From positions 1 to 55,180 of the forward strand of contig JACQKD010000007.1 of the NCBI GenBank assembly GCA_016204695.1: a stretch of DNA of 55,180 nucleotides, given 5' to 3'. The translations under genes were made by a program, and so were the position numbers. Of the stretch, positions 29,669 through 39,610 are shown piece by piece. Below the pieces are notes generated by a model. The model did no database searches. It saw nothing but the letters and a program-made list of their open reading frames with translations, and was not told the DNA's origin. Positions within the stretch are counted from its first letter, which is position 1. The number at the start of each line of letters is the position of its first letter. The stretch is from Candidatus Kaiserbacteria bacterium. GTDB taxonomy: Bacteria > Patescibacteriota > Minisyncoccia > Phycocordibacterales > UBA918.

Positions 29669-30490
29669 TTAGCAGAGATATGTTTTGTTCTTCTTTTTCA
29701 AAAATCCTTCCCGGACGAGGGTATCCGCTATCGTTTGTACGAATTTGAATGGCTTTTTTGTTTTTTTGGCGAGCGCGGCGGCAGTTAGTGCGCCTTCAGC
29801 GAGAAGCGTTTTTATAATGAGCCCACGGATCTGGCGATTGGACCCTTCGAATTTGGATTGCTTCGTATAGTGCGCACTTCTGAGGTTTGCGTTGCCGTGC
29901 TCTTTTTTCAGATATGCGCCGTAGTCCATGAGCGCCCAGTACCATTCTCGGGGATGTTTGGTATCGAGCGTCGCCTCGATATACGGAATGATCTTGCTGT
30001 CCGGCACATTCGTTTTGTTTTTGAAAAAGTAGTGGAGAAAGACCGTGCGGATGTTTGTCTCTATAAAAACTTCCGGCAAGTTGTATGCAAATGTCGCAAT
30101 TGCTCGGGCGGTGTAGTGTCCTACTCCGGGGAGCTGTTCTATTTCTTCAGCGGTTTTGGGAAACCGGCCGTGAAAATGATCTTCGATCATTTTCACGGCC
30201 TCATGGAGAAATTTCCCTCGGCGATTGTATCCGAGCCCCTGCCACGCACGAAGCACATCGGCGAGCGTCGCGCGAGCAAGCGCGCGTGGTGTCGGAAATT
30301 CTTTAAGAAACGCGCGATATTTCGGAGTGACACGGTCGACTTGCGTCTGCTGGAGCATCATTTCCGAAACGAAGATGCGGTACGGATTTTTCGTACGTCG
30401 CCACGGCAGATCCCTGCCGTGGCGGCGATAATACTCCCAGACTATTCTTCGAAATGCAGTACTCTCGGGCTTTTTCATCTCCCCAGACAT
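29669..30490 (-). CDS. mutY: MutY-like adenine glycosylase lacking Fe-S cysteines
   Basis: DLPWRRTKNPYRIFVSEMMLQQTQVDRV, LPGVGHYTARAIATFAYN; Cys ligands absent, HYTKQSKFEGSNRQIRG instead. Confidence 0.85.
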   Translation of the reverse strand: MSGEMKKPESTAFRRIVWEYYRRHGRDLPWRRTKNPYRIFVSEMMLQQTQVDRVTPKYRAFLKEFPTPRALARATLADVLRAWQGLGYNRRGKFLHEAVKMIEDHFHGRFPKTAEEIEQLPGVGHYTARAIATFAYNLPEVFIETNIRTVFLHYFFKNKTNVPDSKIIPYIEATLDTKHPREWYWALMDYGAYLKKEHGNANLRSAHYTKQSKFEGSNRQIRGLIIKTLLAEGALTAAALAKKTKKPFKFVQTIADTLVREGFLKKKNKTYLC

Positions 30491-30495
30491 GCCTG

Positions 30496-31374
30496 TTAGC
30501 TGACCGCAATAAATGACGGTGCGAGCGCCTTCCATTCGGCTTCGACGAGTACGCGCTCGTTGTAGATGCCGTGCGACGGCCAGTCGGCTTCGGAGATCTG
30601 TATCGAGTCGTTGAATACCTTGTCGACATACGCAAGATGGGCTTTTTCGTCCGATAGGACGAACTCCATGACCGAACCAACTGATGGCTCGTCGCCGATC
30701 TTCGCACTGGAAACCGTCGAGAGAATCTTCGCCCATGCGCCTGGCGTGCGCGGACGAATGTCGGGCCACGCCAGGTGCACGCCACGGCGCAGTAGCCGGT
30801 AATAGACGTATTCGTGAGCTCCGAGCGGAAGCTGGGTGAGCCCTGCCGAAAATTCGTCATCAATCACCGACCGCAGACGCACGGTATTGATATCGTGCGC
30901 ACCGTTTTCTTCCCCGATCATAAATGTCGGATAGACGTCCGCGGCTTTCTGCACGATTGCGGTACTCGGCACATACCCCCGCTTGTCCCCCAAAGCAACA
31001 TGGGCGTATGCATCATCCGCCGCAAGCAACATGAGCATCTCGCCGTACGGGATCATGGCAATCGTGGTGTCGCTTGCGCCGTCCGGCGTCGTGCGCAACG
31101 GAACACGAGATTTCGCGCAGTACACGAGCGTATGCTTCTGTGGAGCGGCCATGCTCGGTGCTGTAGCAGGAGCCACTGGCACCGGCTCAGCCATCGGCAC
31201 AGGCGACGTATGCCGATACGAGTCGATATCAGTCGTCTCCCGTACAGCAGACACCACCCGCGAGGGCGGAAGATATAGCGTATCATTACTGTTTCCTACC
31301 TGTCCCTGCCGCCGAAACAGCACCGAAACCGCAAACGTATAGAGATCCTCGACAACCGCTAAAAGTATATTCAT
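30496..31374 (-). CDS. SH3-like plus CHAP-like domain protein
   Basis: VPLRTTPDGASDTTIAMIPYGE...; AHLAYVDKVFNDSIQISEADWPSHGIYNERVL. Confidence 0.55.
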   Translation of the reverse strand: MNILLAVVEDLYTFAVSVLFRRQGQVGNSNDTLYLPPSRVVSAVRETTDIDSYRHTSPVPMAEPVPVAPATAPSMAAPQKHTLVYCAKSRVPLRTTPDGASDTTIAMIPYGEMLMLLAADDAYAHVALGDKRGYVPSTAIVQKAADVYPTFMIGEENGAHDINTVRLRSVIDDEFSAGLTQLPLGAHEYVYYRLLRRGVHLAWPDIRPRTPGAWAKILSTVSSAKIGDEPSVGSVMEFVLSDEKAHLAYVDKVFNDSIQISEADWPSHGIYNERVLVEAEWKALAPSFIAVS

Positions 31375-31443
31375 AGGCCTTCCATTCCCACCTTGGGTGG
31401 GTGCACTATAGCACCGCCCCCAAATTCCGTCACTGACGAGACG

Positions 31444-32112
31444 CTAGTGAGCTTTTGGCCAAACTATCGCGGCCTTTTTGTACACGTTCGTCAGGGGGTG
31501 CGCAAGACAATCATGCTTGCGGGCCGGGCAGATATCGCGACCGTAGTGTACGAGACGGTGGTTGAAGAGCCACCATTCCTTTTTTGGCATAATCGCCATA
31601 AGGTCGCGCTCAATGCGCAGGGGGTCTGTATGGTCGGAAAGGTCAAAGCGAATGGCAAAACGCCGGACATGCGTATCCACGGCGATGCCGACCGCAGTGC
31701 CGTAGAGCGTCGCCATAACGACATTCGCCGTCTTGCGAGCGACACCGGGAAGCGAGAGCAGGTCGGGCATCGTCTCGGGAATGCGGCCGCCAAAATCGTC
31801 TTTGACGATTTTGGCGGCCGCAAGAATGTTCCTCGTCTTGTTTTTATAAAATCCGCAGGAGAAAATGTCCTTCTCGAATACGCGCGGCTGTGCGCGTACG
31901 TACGCATCGAGCGTCCGGTACTTCTTGAAAAGTTTTTTGGTGACTTCATTCGCCCGCTTGTCCGTGCATTGCGCGGAGAGCTGTACCGCGACCAACAGCT
32001 CCCACGGATTACCATAAAGAAGTGCAATATGCGGGTCCGGATAGAGCCGCTTCAATACTCGATTCATGGCGCAAACCCGAGCGACACGTTCTTTCTTTTT
32101 CACTGCGTTCAT
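31444..32112 (-). CDS. nth: Endonuclease III-like glycosylase with incomplete Fe-S motif
   Basis: LVAVQLSAQCTDKRANEVTKKLF, LPGVARKTANVVMATLYG; C-x6-C-x2-H-x5-Y in place of C-x6-C-x2-C-x5-C. Confidence 0.88.
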   Translation of the reverse strand: MNAVKKKERVARVCAMNRVLKRLYPDPHIALLYGNPWELLVAVQLSAQCTDKRANEVTKKLFKKYRTLDAYVRAQPRVFEKDIFSCGFYKNKTRNILAAAKIVKDDFGGRIPETMPDLLSLPGVARKTANVVMATLYGTAVGIAVDTHVRRFAIRFDLSDHTDPLRIERDLMAIMPKKEWWLFNHRLVHYGRDICPARKHDCLAHPLTNVYKKAAIVWPKAH

Positions 32113-32132
32113 AACGGTAGTCTGCAATCCGG

Positions 32133-32636
32133 TCAGGAGGAAATATATTCGTCGAGTGCTTCGCCTATGAAAAAAGTGAGGATCGCGATACCGAGAGAAA
32201 AGGCGCACATTTCAAAAAATTGCACCGAGTAGCGACGACCAAGCAATCGGGAACTGTAGAACGCGACGACGGCAACCAGAGCGACAGCGACAAAGACGGT
32301 GGCCGTAAGCGCGATCGTAATATCATCGCACGCCATAAATGGCGCGGTGAGGAGCAGTGCGACTGCGAGGTACGATACGCCGGTGACAAGCGCGGCCTTC
32401 AAGGCCTCCCGCCTTCGCTCATGCCGCGCCTGCTGATAGGCGGATGCCGCCATGGAAAGAGCCGCCGATATACCCGTAATGAGCCCGGCGACAGCGATCA
32501 CATTCGGCTCCCTCAGCGCCACAAAAAAGCCGGCGAGCGCTCCGGTAAGCGAGATGAGCGCGTCATTGAAACCGAGGACTACGTTCGGAAAAAATTTTTC
32601 GAGCGACGATGCTCTATTGGAGTATCTGGCGGCCAT
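32133..32636 (-). CDS. VIT1/CCC1-like membrane protein
   Basis: VVLGFNDALISLTGALAGFFVAL...GLITGISAALSMAASAYQQ. Confidence 0.75.
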   Translation of the reverse strand: MAARYSNRASSLEKFFPNVVLGFNDALISLTGALAGFFVALREPNVIAVAGLITGISAALSMAASAYQQARHERRREALKAALVTGVSYLAVALLLTAPFMACDDITIALTATVFVAVALVAVVAFYSSRLLGRRYSVQFFEMCAFSLGIAILTFFIGEALDEYISS

Positions 32637-32643
32637 GAGAATG

Positions 32644-33756
32644 CTACGACCGTACGCGCGCGTATACGAGCGTCGTTATGCCGCCGATAAGCACGACCGT
32701 CGCCACCGCAAACACCAGCGCGCCGAGATACGGGACATAACCGAGAAGCACAAGCGAGAGCGTACCCACGATCGTCCATTTCAACGAGACAGCCGCAGTG
32801 CCATCAACAAAACGCGCGAAGAGCGCGCCCGCAAGAATCCCACTGCAAGACAGCGCAACGGCGATCAGAAGGAAATACGCCAAAAGGAGCGCCATGCCGA
32901 CGGGCAGACCGATGATACTCACCAGCAACGCCCCCACGACAATCGGCACCGCCGCCATGACGCCGAATCCGAGAAGACCATGAAGACCGAACGAGCCGAC
33001 GGTATGACGCATGAGCCGGTCGAGGATTTTTCTGAACAGCAACAGGTAGGCCGCGGTAGTGAAAAAGAACACGAGAAGCGGAAGCACATAGGACGATATC
33101 GGCGCTCTCGCATCGACCATCGGCTTTTTGACCACATCGCCGATCACCACCGACCCCGGCGCGCGTGCAATCTCGTTTCTGCTTGTGTATTCGACGATAC
33201 CCTCCACATGCGCCTGATCGCCGAGCTCAAGTGCGCTTGCCGCAGTCACGGAAACATCGCCGAACACCCGCCCGTTGACCCTGATCTTTTCCGCCTGTCC
33301 GGAAAGCGAGCCCTTCAATTCCCCTTCCATGGTCATTTCCCCTCCGACAAAAAGAATGTCCCCGCCCACATGCGCCGTCGACAACACATGGACGGCGCCT
33401 CCCATCACGAGCACGTCTCCCTCAATCGTGCCGGCGATGACCAGTTCCCCGCCGATCATGCGGACATCGTCCTTCACCGGACCATCGAGACGCACCGACC
33501 CTCCCGCAATCACGGCATCGCCTCCGACCGTGCCATTCACCGTCACCGTGCCGGCCGCGGCATAGAGATCGCCGTCGACCGTACCGGACACCGTAACCGC
33601 GCCGCCGACGGCATAGAAATCACTCTCCACTTTTTGCGCTTCACCCACCGATACGGATTCGCCGCTCCGGAGCACCGGAGCGGCGAGGACGGTAAGCGGC
33701 ATAAGCGCCAGTGTTGCGCTGACAAGTATCGTACCAACAAGCGTTCGTATATGCAT
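32644..33756 (-). CDS. Bactofilin-like polymer-forming protein with TM C-terminus
   Basis: Repeated VxGxVxGDxxxxGGxVxx beta-strand pattern. Confidence 0.7.
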   Translation of the reverse strand: MHIRTLVGTILVSATLALMPLTVLAAPVLRSGESVSVGEAQKVESDFYAVGGAVTVSGTVDGDLYAAAGTVTVNGTVGGDAVIAGGSVRLDGPVKDDVRMIGGELVIAGTIEGDVLVMGGAVHVLSTAHVGGDILFVGGEMTMEGELKGSLSGQAEKIRVNGRVFGDVSVTAASALELGDQAHVEGIVEYTSRNEIARAPGSVVIGDVVKKPMVDARAPISSYVLPLLVFFFTTAAYLLLFRKILDRLMRHTVGSFGLHGLLGFGVMAAVPIVVGALLVSIIGLPVGMALLLAYFLLIAVALSCSGILAGALFARFVDGTAAVSLKWTIVGTLSLVLLGYVPYLGALVFAVATVVLIGGITTLVYARVRS

Positions 33757-33816
33757 ATGCTCTCTATACTATACCCATTCGGCGTCTTTTTCGAGATAGC
33801 TATACCATCCCCGTGT

Positions 33817-34848
33817 CTACTGTGCAAAGATCGCCGCTCCTTTCTCCCACATCTCCGCACGGCCTTTTGTTTTGAGCCAATACCACCACTCCCCTCCCCA
33901 GAGGTATTGGCGGTCATACCGCGTCTCTTTTGCATACTGGATAATCTCGTCAAATTTTTCCGGGTTCATCCGTTCAAGCTGGGTCTCGATCGGCACCTTG
34001 ATGACCGGCTCAATGAGCCATGGTTCAAGCGACAGCTCGATGAGAAATGTCGGCTTTGTGCCATAGAAAAGCTGTACCAGATTCTCCTTAATGCGATAGG
34101 TGACCGACGGAAGCACGGTACGAAATTGACCATACGTCGGATTCCAGAAGTATACGTACACGCTTGTGCCGAACGCGTCTCCGGCGCCGTACGCCCCCGT
34201 CCATGTCCCGAAATTGCCGCCGTCGGTAACCAAAATCGGTCTTCCCGGATCAAGTTCCCGTACGAGCGCAATCTCTTCTTTGAGGAATGCTTCGTCAAGT
34301 TCGCCGCACTGGTCCCGGGCAAATGTCCCGAGGTACGGCTCATTCTCGACCTGCCAGTAGACAATATGCGGCTCGTCTTTGTAGCGATTGATCACTTCGG
34401 TAACATACGCTTTGATTTCATTTTTCTGTTCCTCCCAAGAAAGCTCTTGCGCCCATCCCGGCGTATGACACTCCGGCCAACGCGGCAGACGCCTGCCAAC
34501 CGCAAGTACGATATCCGCGCCGTACTTTTTCGCCTCGGCAACTTCGAAGTCGAGCTCGGAAAAATCAAATGCATCGCGGCGCGGCTCGATCATCGGCCAC
34601 TGCGCCGCCAGTCGCAGATGGCGCACGCCGAGCTCCGCAAGAAATGCGGTATAGACCTCACGCGCATTGAGACCAAGCTCTTCCGTATACGGCGCACTGA
34701 AAGAGATGCCGTAGGTAAACCGTTCGGGCACGGGCTTGCGCGCAAGCAGTACGAGCGCGAGCGCGAGTAATGCGAGAGCGCCCCCGATCCAGAGCAATAT
34801 TCGTTTGAGACGCGATTTCTTCTGTAGCTTTTTTTTGGGCTTCTTCAT
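33817..34848 (-). CDS. Membrane-anchored glycoside hydrolase (TIM barrel, GH5/GH39-like)
   Basis: VYWQVENEPYLG catalytic Glu motif. Confidence 0.7.
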   Translation of the reverse strand: MKKPKKKLQKKSRLKRILLWIGGALALLALALVLLARKPVPERFTYGISFSAPYTEELGLNAREVYTAFLAELGVRHLRLAAQWPMIEPRRDAFDFSELDFEVAEAKKYGADIVLAVGRRLPRWPECHTPGWAQELSWEEQKNEIKAYVTEVINRYKDEPHIVYWQVENEPYLGTFARDQCGELDEAFLKEEIALVRELDPGRPILVTDGGNFGTWTGAYGAGDAFGTSVYVYFWNPTYGQFRTVLPSVTYRIKENLVQLFYGTKPTFLIELSLEPWLIEPVIKVPIETQLERMNPEKFDEIIQYAKETRYDRQYLWGGEWWYWLKTKGRAEMWEKGAAIFAQ

Positions 34849-34872
34849 GCATCCATATCTTATCTTTGCATC

Positions 34873-35811
34873 TTATCCGAACAACACCCAAAAACCGAGT
34901 ATGATGATGGCGACAAAGACAGCTTTATGCGCGAACACCTTTAGGTCGCGCGTATTCTCTCCGTATGCGAAGGGGGTATGCGGACCGAGCGTGACGCCAA
35001 AGATGAAAATGAAGAGAAACTGCAGGCCGCCGAGCGCCTGCACCACCGACACATCCCCGAGTTCCGTCGCCTTCAGTACGAGCACCGACGCGACCCCCGC
35101 GATAACTTTATTGACGACAACGAGCGCGCCGATCCGTTTGCGCGTCGCCCGAACATGCGGAAGGATCCTCTTCCCGTGACTCGGTATCAGCAGAAGCGAG
35201 ATCGCAAAGAGCACGAAGCCGACGCGGCTCCAGAAAAAGCCGTCGTCAAAGGACGTCTCGTTGAAAAGTCCTTTGATCACGACATAGTGGAGTGAAAAGA
35301 ATATACCGGAGGAGATGCAGGTGAGCACTCCCTTCCATGAAAGTCTGAAATGCGAAACCAGGAGCGTCCCGAGCGCGAGCAGGATCACGCCAAACGCGAA
35401 ATGAGCCGACAACGTAGCGCCCAAGAAGAGGTACGCGAGCGCGAGCGAGCCGATCGCCGAAACCGCACCGACGACCGGCACCACATCGGACGCGTCGGCC
35501 TGCTGAAGCGCCTTGAACATCGAAACGAGCGCGTAGAAAAACGTATACGCCGAGAGTATGGAAAGCCCGAGTACTTCGAGCGTCGGGAAACGCACATTGC
35601 CGACATCGGGGAAGGTGACGCCGTCGATCGAAACCGGAAGCAGGCCGGGGATATAGATTACGATCGCCGCACCGGAGAGTACACAGGTATAAAAAGCATA
35701 GACGAACGGCTCCGGCACGGCCTTCTTGCTCGTGACGATATACTTGTCGACCAGCGCGACGATCGCATTGAAAAACTGCGCAATGACTGCAAACAAAATC
35801 CACGCTGGCAT
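34873..35811 (-). CDS. EamA/DMT-family transporter
   Basis: Ten-TM pattern with ADASDVVPVVGAVSAIGSLALAYLFLG. Confidence 0.75.
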   Translation of the reverse strand: MPAWILFAVIAQFFNAIVALVDKYIVTSKKAVPEPFVYAFYTCVLSGAAIVIYIPGLLPVSIDGVTFPDVGNVRFPTLEVLGLSILSAYTFFYALVSMFKALQQADASDVVPVVGAVSAIGSLALAYLFLGATLSAHFAFGVILLALGTLLVSHFRLSWKGVLTCISSGIFFSLHYVVIKGLFNETSFDDGFFWSRVGFVLFAISLLLIPSHGKRILPHVRATRKRIGALVVVNKVIAGVASVLVLKATELGDVSVVQALGGLQFLFIFIFGVTLGPHTPFAYGENTRDLKVFAHKAVFVAIIILGFWVLFG

Positions 35812-35815
35812 GCGC

Positions 35816-37069
35816 CTATTCTAGCATCGCATTGCGCTCAATAATCTCTTTGTATGCATATGCGGACGGGCGAATCTTCCGCTCGAGCGTCTGGTAGTCG
35901 ATCTCGACAAGCCCGAAGCGTTTTTCAAACCCGAGCGCCCACTCGTAGTTATCAATCAGCGACCAATACATGAAGCCGCGCACATCCGCGCCGTTTTCTA
36001 TCGCGACATGCATACACCGGACGAGACGCTTGATATAGTCGGCGCGGATGCGGTCTGCCGCATCGGCAACCCCCGCTTCCGAAACCCAGATAGGTAATTT
36101 GTATCGCTTGACCATCAGGAGCGCATCACAGAGTCCCTCGGGGTACACATCCCAACCCATATCAGTCTTGTCATAGGTCGCATTGTCGCCGAATTTTTTG
36201 TGCTGGTAGTAATTGATGCCGATTGAGTCGCACTTGCGATAGACACGCGAAAGTATGGCGTGCGTCGCGTGCCAATTCGCAATCCACGCAAGCAATTTGT
36301 TGAAAGGATTGCCATTCGCATGGAAGAGAACAATGTGATGGACGATACCCACTTCCGCGCCAAACGCTGCCGCTTTGATCGCATCGTATGCCAGATTGTG
36401 CGCCCTGATGAGATGTCGCCGCACACGCAGATAGGTCATGACATTGTGCCAGGTTGCCTTCTGTCCGATGAAATCGGGACGTTCCACAGGAATCGCTTTG
36501 AGAAGATCCAGTCCTAACCATTTTTTAAATGGCGGCCAACTCCCGGTAAGCCATCCCTGCCCGGCAAACACCGTCGGCTCGTTCATGGTCGCGAAATGCC
36601 GGCAGTCGTTTCCGAGCTTTCGCGCCACATATCCGCAGTAGCGGGCGAAAATCTCCGGCGCATCTTTGCGCTCCCATCCGCCGCTTTCGGCAAACCACTG
36701 CGGAAGCGTGAAGTGCCAGAGTGTCACAAATGGCTTGATGTGGCGCGCGCGAAGCGCGGCGAGTACGGCGAGATAGTGCTCGATTTCTTTTTCATTAAAC
36801 GTCCCTTCCTCCGGCTCGATGCGCGCCCACTCGACCGAGATGCGGTGGCAGTTGTGCCCGAGCGACTTTGCAATATCAAAATCTTCTTCATAGCGATTGT
36901 AGTGGTCGGCCGCACGACCGCAAGGCGGCACTCTGCCCTCTCGCGCCGCTTGCGCCCAGTCGGTATTCTCGATACCGCCCTCCACCTGATACGACGCCGT
37001 CGCCGCCCCCCAATAAAACCCTTCCGGGAATGTCATAGGAAACTTTCGGGGAAATTCTTTTTCAGACAT
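35816..37069 (-). CDS. GH1 family glycosidase (beta-glucosidase-like)
   Basis: FPEGFYWGAATASYQVEGG, RISVEWARIEPEEG, ATMNEPTVFAGQGW, WVSEAGVADAADR. Confidence 0.92.
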   Translation of the reverse strand: MSEKEFPRKFPMTFPEGFYWGAATASYQVEGGIENTDWAQAAREGRVPPCGRAADHYNRYEEDFDIAKSLGHNCHRISVEWARIEPEEGTFNEKEIEHYLAVLAALRARHIKPFVTLWHFTLPQWFAESGGWERKDAPEIFARYCGYVARKLGNDCRHFATMNEPTVFAGQGWLTGSWPPFKKWLGLDLLKAIPVERPDFIGQKATWHNVMTYLRVRRHLIRAHNLAYDAIKAAAFGAEVGIVHHIVLFHANGNPFNKLLAWIANWHATHAILSRVYRKCDSIGINYYQHKKFGDNATYDKTDMGWDVYPEGLCDALLMVKRYKLPIWVSEAGVADAADRIRADYIKRLVRCMHVAIENGADVRGFMYWSLIDNYEWALGFEKRFGLVEIDYQTLERKIRPSAYAYKEIIERNAMLE

Positions 37070-37078
37070 GCGGGAAAA

Positions 37079-37426
37079 TTACAACGCCTGCAAACCCACA
37101 TGCCGTTCCACTCTGCCCATGCGGTCGGAGAGGTCATCTGTCTCCGTGGTGAGACCGGAGAGATTTTCGACAGCCGTCTCGACATCGGTAAGCCGTTCTT
37201 TCACTTCGGAAAGCTCCGACCTCACTGAAGCGAAACCTGCGGACATTTCCACCTTCGTCGCCATTTCTTCACGCACGGCGGCAAATCCTTCGGCCATCTC
37301 CGCGCGAATCCCAGCCAAACCTTCCGCAAGCTCTGTTTTCGTCGCCGTCTCTTCCTTGGTCGCCATGTGTTCGGCAACGTGCATTAAGAGCTCATGGACT
37401 TCACCGAGTGTCACTTCTTTCGCCAT
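37079..37426 (-). CDS. Coiled-coil hypothetical protein
   Basis: Heptad-like 115-aa ORF. Confidence 0.55.
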   Translation of the reverse strand: MAKEVTLGEVHELLMHVAEHMATKEETATKTELAEGLAGIRAEMAEGFAAVREEMATKVEMSAGFASVRSELSEVKERLTDVETAVENLSGLTTETDDLSDRMGRVERHVGLQAL

Positions 37427-37459
37427 GCGGGAATTGTAGCATGCCTCCCTAAACCCATG

Positions 37460-38095
37460 CTAGCGCAACAAGAACGCGACGAGGATAAAAAGCGAACACA
37501 TAAAAAGCAGGTACTCCGTCACTGATACCCAATTGCGGGTCAAATACCATTTATCGATCCAGTCACCTCTTCCCCACCGCATGATAAAACGAGGTAATTC
37601 TTCTTCACTCCATGACACGATAAACCGCACCCGACGCTCGTCAACCGAAAGTTTCTCCCAGACACCGTCGGCGACCAGCATCCTTTTCGGCTGGTTTACT
37701 TTTCGATCTGCGCACTTGTACCGAGTGCGCGAGAACGGCCACAGCCACGCAACGCCCCAGCCGACGCCGTATGAATCGTTGACAAAATGCAACATGGTCG
37801 CAATAAGAAAAAGCCAGCCAAAAAAACCGACGAGCCATGCAAGCACGATGCCGACAAGCAAAAGGACCGCGGGGTAATGCAGACCTTCCCTATGGTCATA
37901 CACATAGTCACTGGAAGCGGCAACTTTCCCCCGTCGCAACAATTCAGGCACCGCGTCGAGATCCGGCATCATGGCAAGCGGAACTCCGACCAAAAAATGC
38001 CACCAAAAGATTTCTGTATTCGTAATCCATCCCGCAAGCAGCGTCGCGAAAATACCATTTGCAATATCGGCAAGTACCGGAAGAATTTGTTTCAT
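37460..38095 (-). CDS. Multi-TM membrane protein
   Basis: His/Asp residues in HFLVGVPLAMMPDLDAVPE, HFVNDSYGVGWG. Confidence 0.6.
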   Translation of the reverse strand: MKQILPVLADIANGIFATLLAGWITNTEIFWWHFLVGVPLAMMPDLDAVPELLRRGKVAASSDYVYDHREGLHYPAVLLLVGIVLAWLVGFFGWLFLIATMLHFVNDSYGVGWGVAWLWPFSRTRYKCADRKVNQPKRMLVADGVWEKLSVDERRVRFIVSWSEEELPRFIMRWGRGDWIDKWYLTRNWVSVTEYLLFMCSLFILVAFLLR

Positions 38096-38175
38096 TGTCC
38101 GTATCAGTATAGCAAAAACAGATTACGCGCAGATCAGCCTCATGGGCCAACCTGCGCGTAAAAACAACCAACACT

Positions 38176-38796
38176 TTACCGAGTGGGGATACGCGAATAA
38201 ATGGTCCTATCCCCTATGTACCGCCGAGCAACTTCCCGCACAGGCAGTTGCCGCCCATGCACTGCTGACACGGCCCCCAAGAGCGCAGAACCACGACCAC
38301 GACGTAGCTGAGATGGCCCCCAACAGGGTATGCGGGACATCCCCGCAAATTTTATTTCCTGGCCATCCGGATTTTTCCATATAGGAAACCACGGTTCGGT
38401 AGGATCAGTCGGAGAAAACACGACAGTTCTCCTCCACCCACCCAACAACGGTATGTGAGTGAAAGGATATTGGGTGGTCTCTCCGGGTATACCTTCCGAA
38501 AGAATCATCATGTTGGGGTTCAAATGAGCGACCTCGTCTGGTCGCAGCTTTGTGTTGTTCCAGGGGTGAGTATACGGTCCAAACTCCAGAAAATAGAACA
38601 GCGACTCTAATGCACCGAGATAGGCATCCGCATTCTGAGCAAGAAGTCCCGTCGGTTTGGCATATATCCTCCCCTCTCGAACTTCTACCGGACGACCTTC
38701 CCATCGCACCAAAAAGAAACCCCAGGCACTACCCATCAGAATGGCAATGAGTAGCACGAGTCCCAACCGCCACAGTATTGCTAAAACCATAACCAT
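38176..38796 (-). CDS. Hypothetical membrane-anchored protein
   Basis: ORF from MVMVLAILWRLGLVLL; SD GGAGGGG. Confidence 0.5.
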   Translation of the reverse strand: MVMVLAILWRLGLVLLIAILMGSAWGFFLVRWEGRPVEVREGRIYAKPTGLLAQNADAYLGALESLFYFLEFGPYTHPWNNTKLRPDEVAHLNPNMMILSEGIPGETTQYPFTHIPLLGGWRRTVVFSPTDPTEPWFPIWKNPDGQEIKFAGMSRIPCWGPSQLRRGRGSALLGAVSAVHGRQLPVREVARRYIGDRTIYSRIPTR

Positions 38797-38864
38797 CCCC
38801 TCCAGAGACGTATTGTTGACTAGCAACCCCAATTTCTGGAAAGATTAAAGCACAATTTTGTAGT

Positions 38865-39593
38865 TTAGTCAAAATTTCGAAATGCCGACGGCGAGAGATA
38901 GGTCTGCCATTTTTTGTAGAGTTCCGTCGTCGCAATGATGTCACGGACGTTGTAGCGGGCGATGGTTTCGTATTTGCCTTCCCGGAAAAGCGCGCTCACG
39001 TCGTCTCCGGTGACACCCGCGGCTTTCGGACTTTCAATCCCGAACGCGCGACAGTAGAGATGCAGAGATGCTTTCTTGAACACCGCGCCGTAAAAAGAGA
39101 GCTGGTCGGCGAGGTCTATGTGTTTGGCACCCTTCTGCTGATAGAGGTACCGGCCGTCCATCAGGTCGCGCGTCGGCTTTACCCCGAGTATCGCCGAACG
39201 AAGCAAGAGAAACGGCACGTCAAATCCTCGTCCGTTGAATGTCACGAACGCGTCGTACGCCTTCGCGCCGGCCCAAAAATCTTCGAGCATCTGTTTTTCG
39301 CTTCGTACTTTCAATAGCACCGCGCCTTCGGCGAGATCGTCCGCCAGAGTGTCATCCGTCCGGTAATACACCACGCCCTTCTCTTGTTCCAAATCATAGA
39401 GTCCGATGGCGACGATGCTTCCGGTCAGCGGCGAAAAGCCCAGACCATCCTGCAAATCGGCAAGCTGTGCGGTATGTTCCTCATCGCTTTTCGCCGTGCG
39501 GTCTATCCAACGGGTCAGCATGTGTTGGGTCGTCTCATCAAGCGCAGACCACTCCTCGCCGATGGTTTCAATATCAAAAACAAGCGTTCGCAT
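38865..39593 (-). CDS. Predicted 3'-5' exonuclease (RNase H-like)
   Basis: MRTLVFDIETIGEEW, FVTFNGRGFDVPFLLLRS. Confidence 0.8.
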   Translation of the reverse strand: MRTLVFDIETIGEEWSALDETTQHMLTRWIDRTAKSDEEHTAQLADLQDGLGFSPLTGSIVAIGLYDLEQEKGVVYYRTDDTLADDLAEGAVLLKVRSEKQMLEDFWAGAKAYDAFVTFNGRGFDVPFLLLRSAILGVKPTRDLMDGRYLYQQKGAKHIDLADQLSFYGAVFKKASLHLYCRAFGIESPKAAGVTGDDVSALFREGKYETIARYNVRDIIATTELYKKWQTYLSPSAFRNFD

Positions 39594-39610
39594 CGCTCTA
39601 TGCTACCACG

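Noticed and set aside
32452-34770. 772-aa plus-strand ORF
   Set aside because: Low-complexity Arg/His-rich antisense translation of the VIT-like, bactofilin-like and glycoside hydrolase genes.
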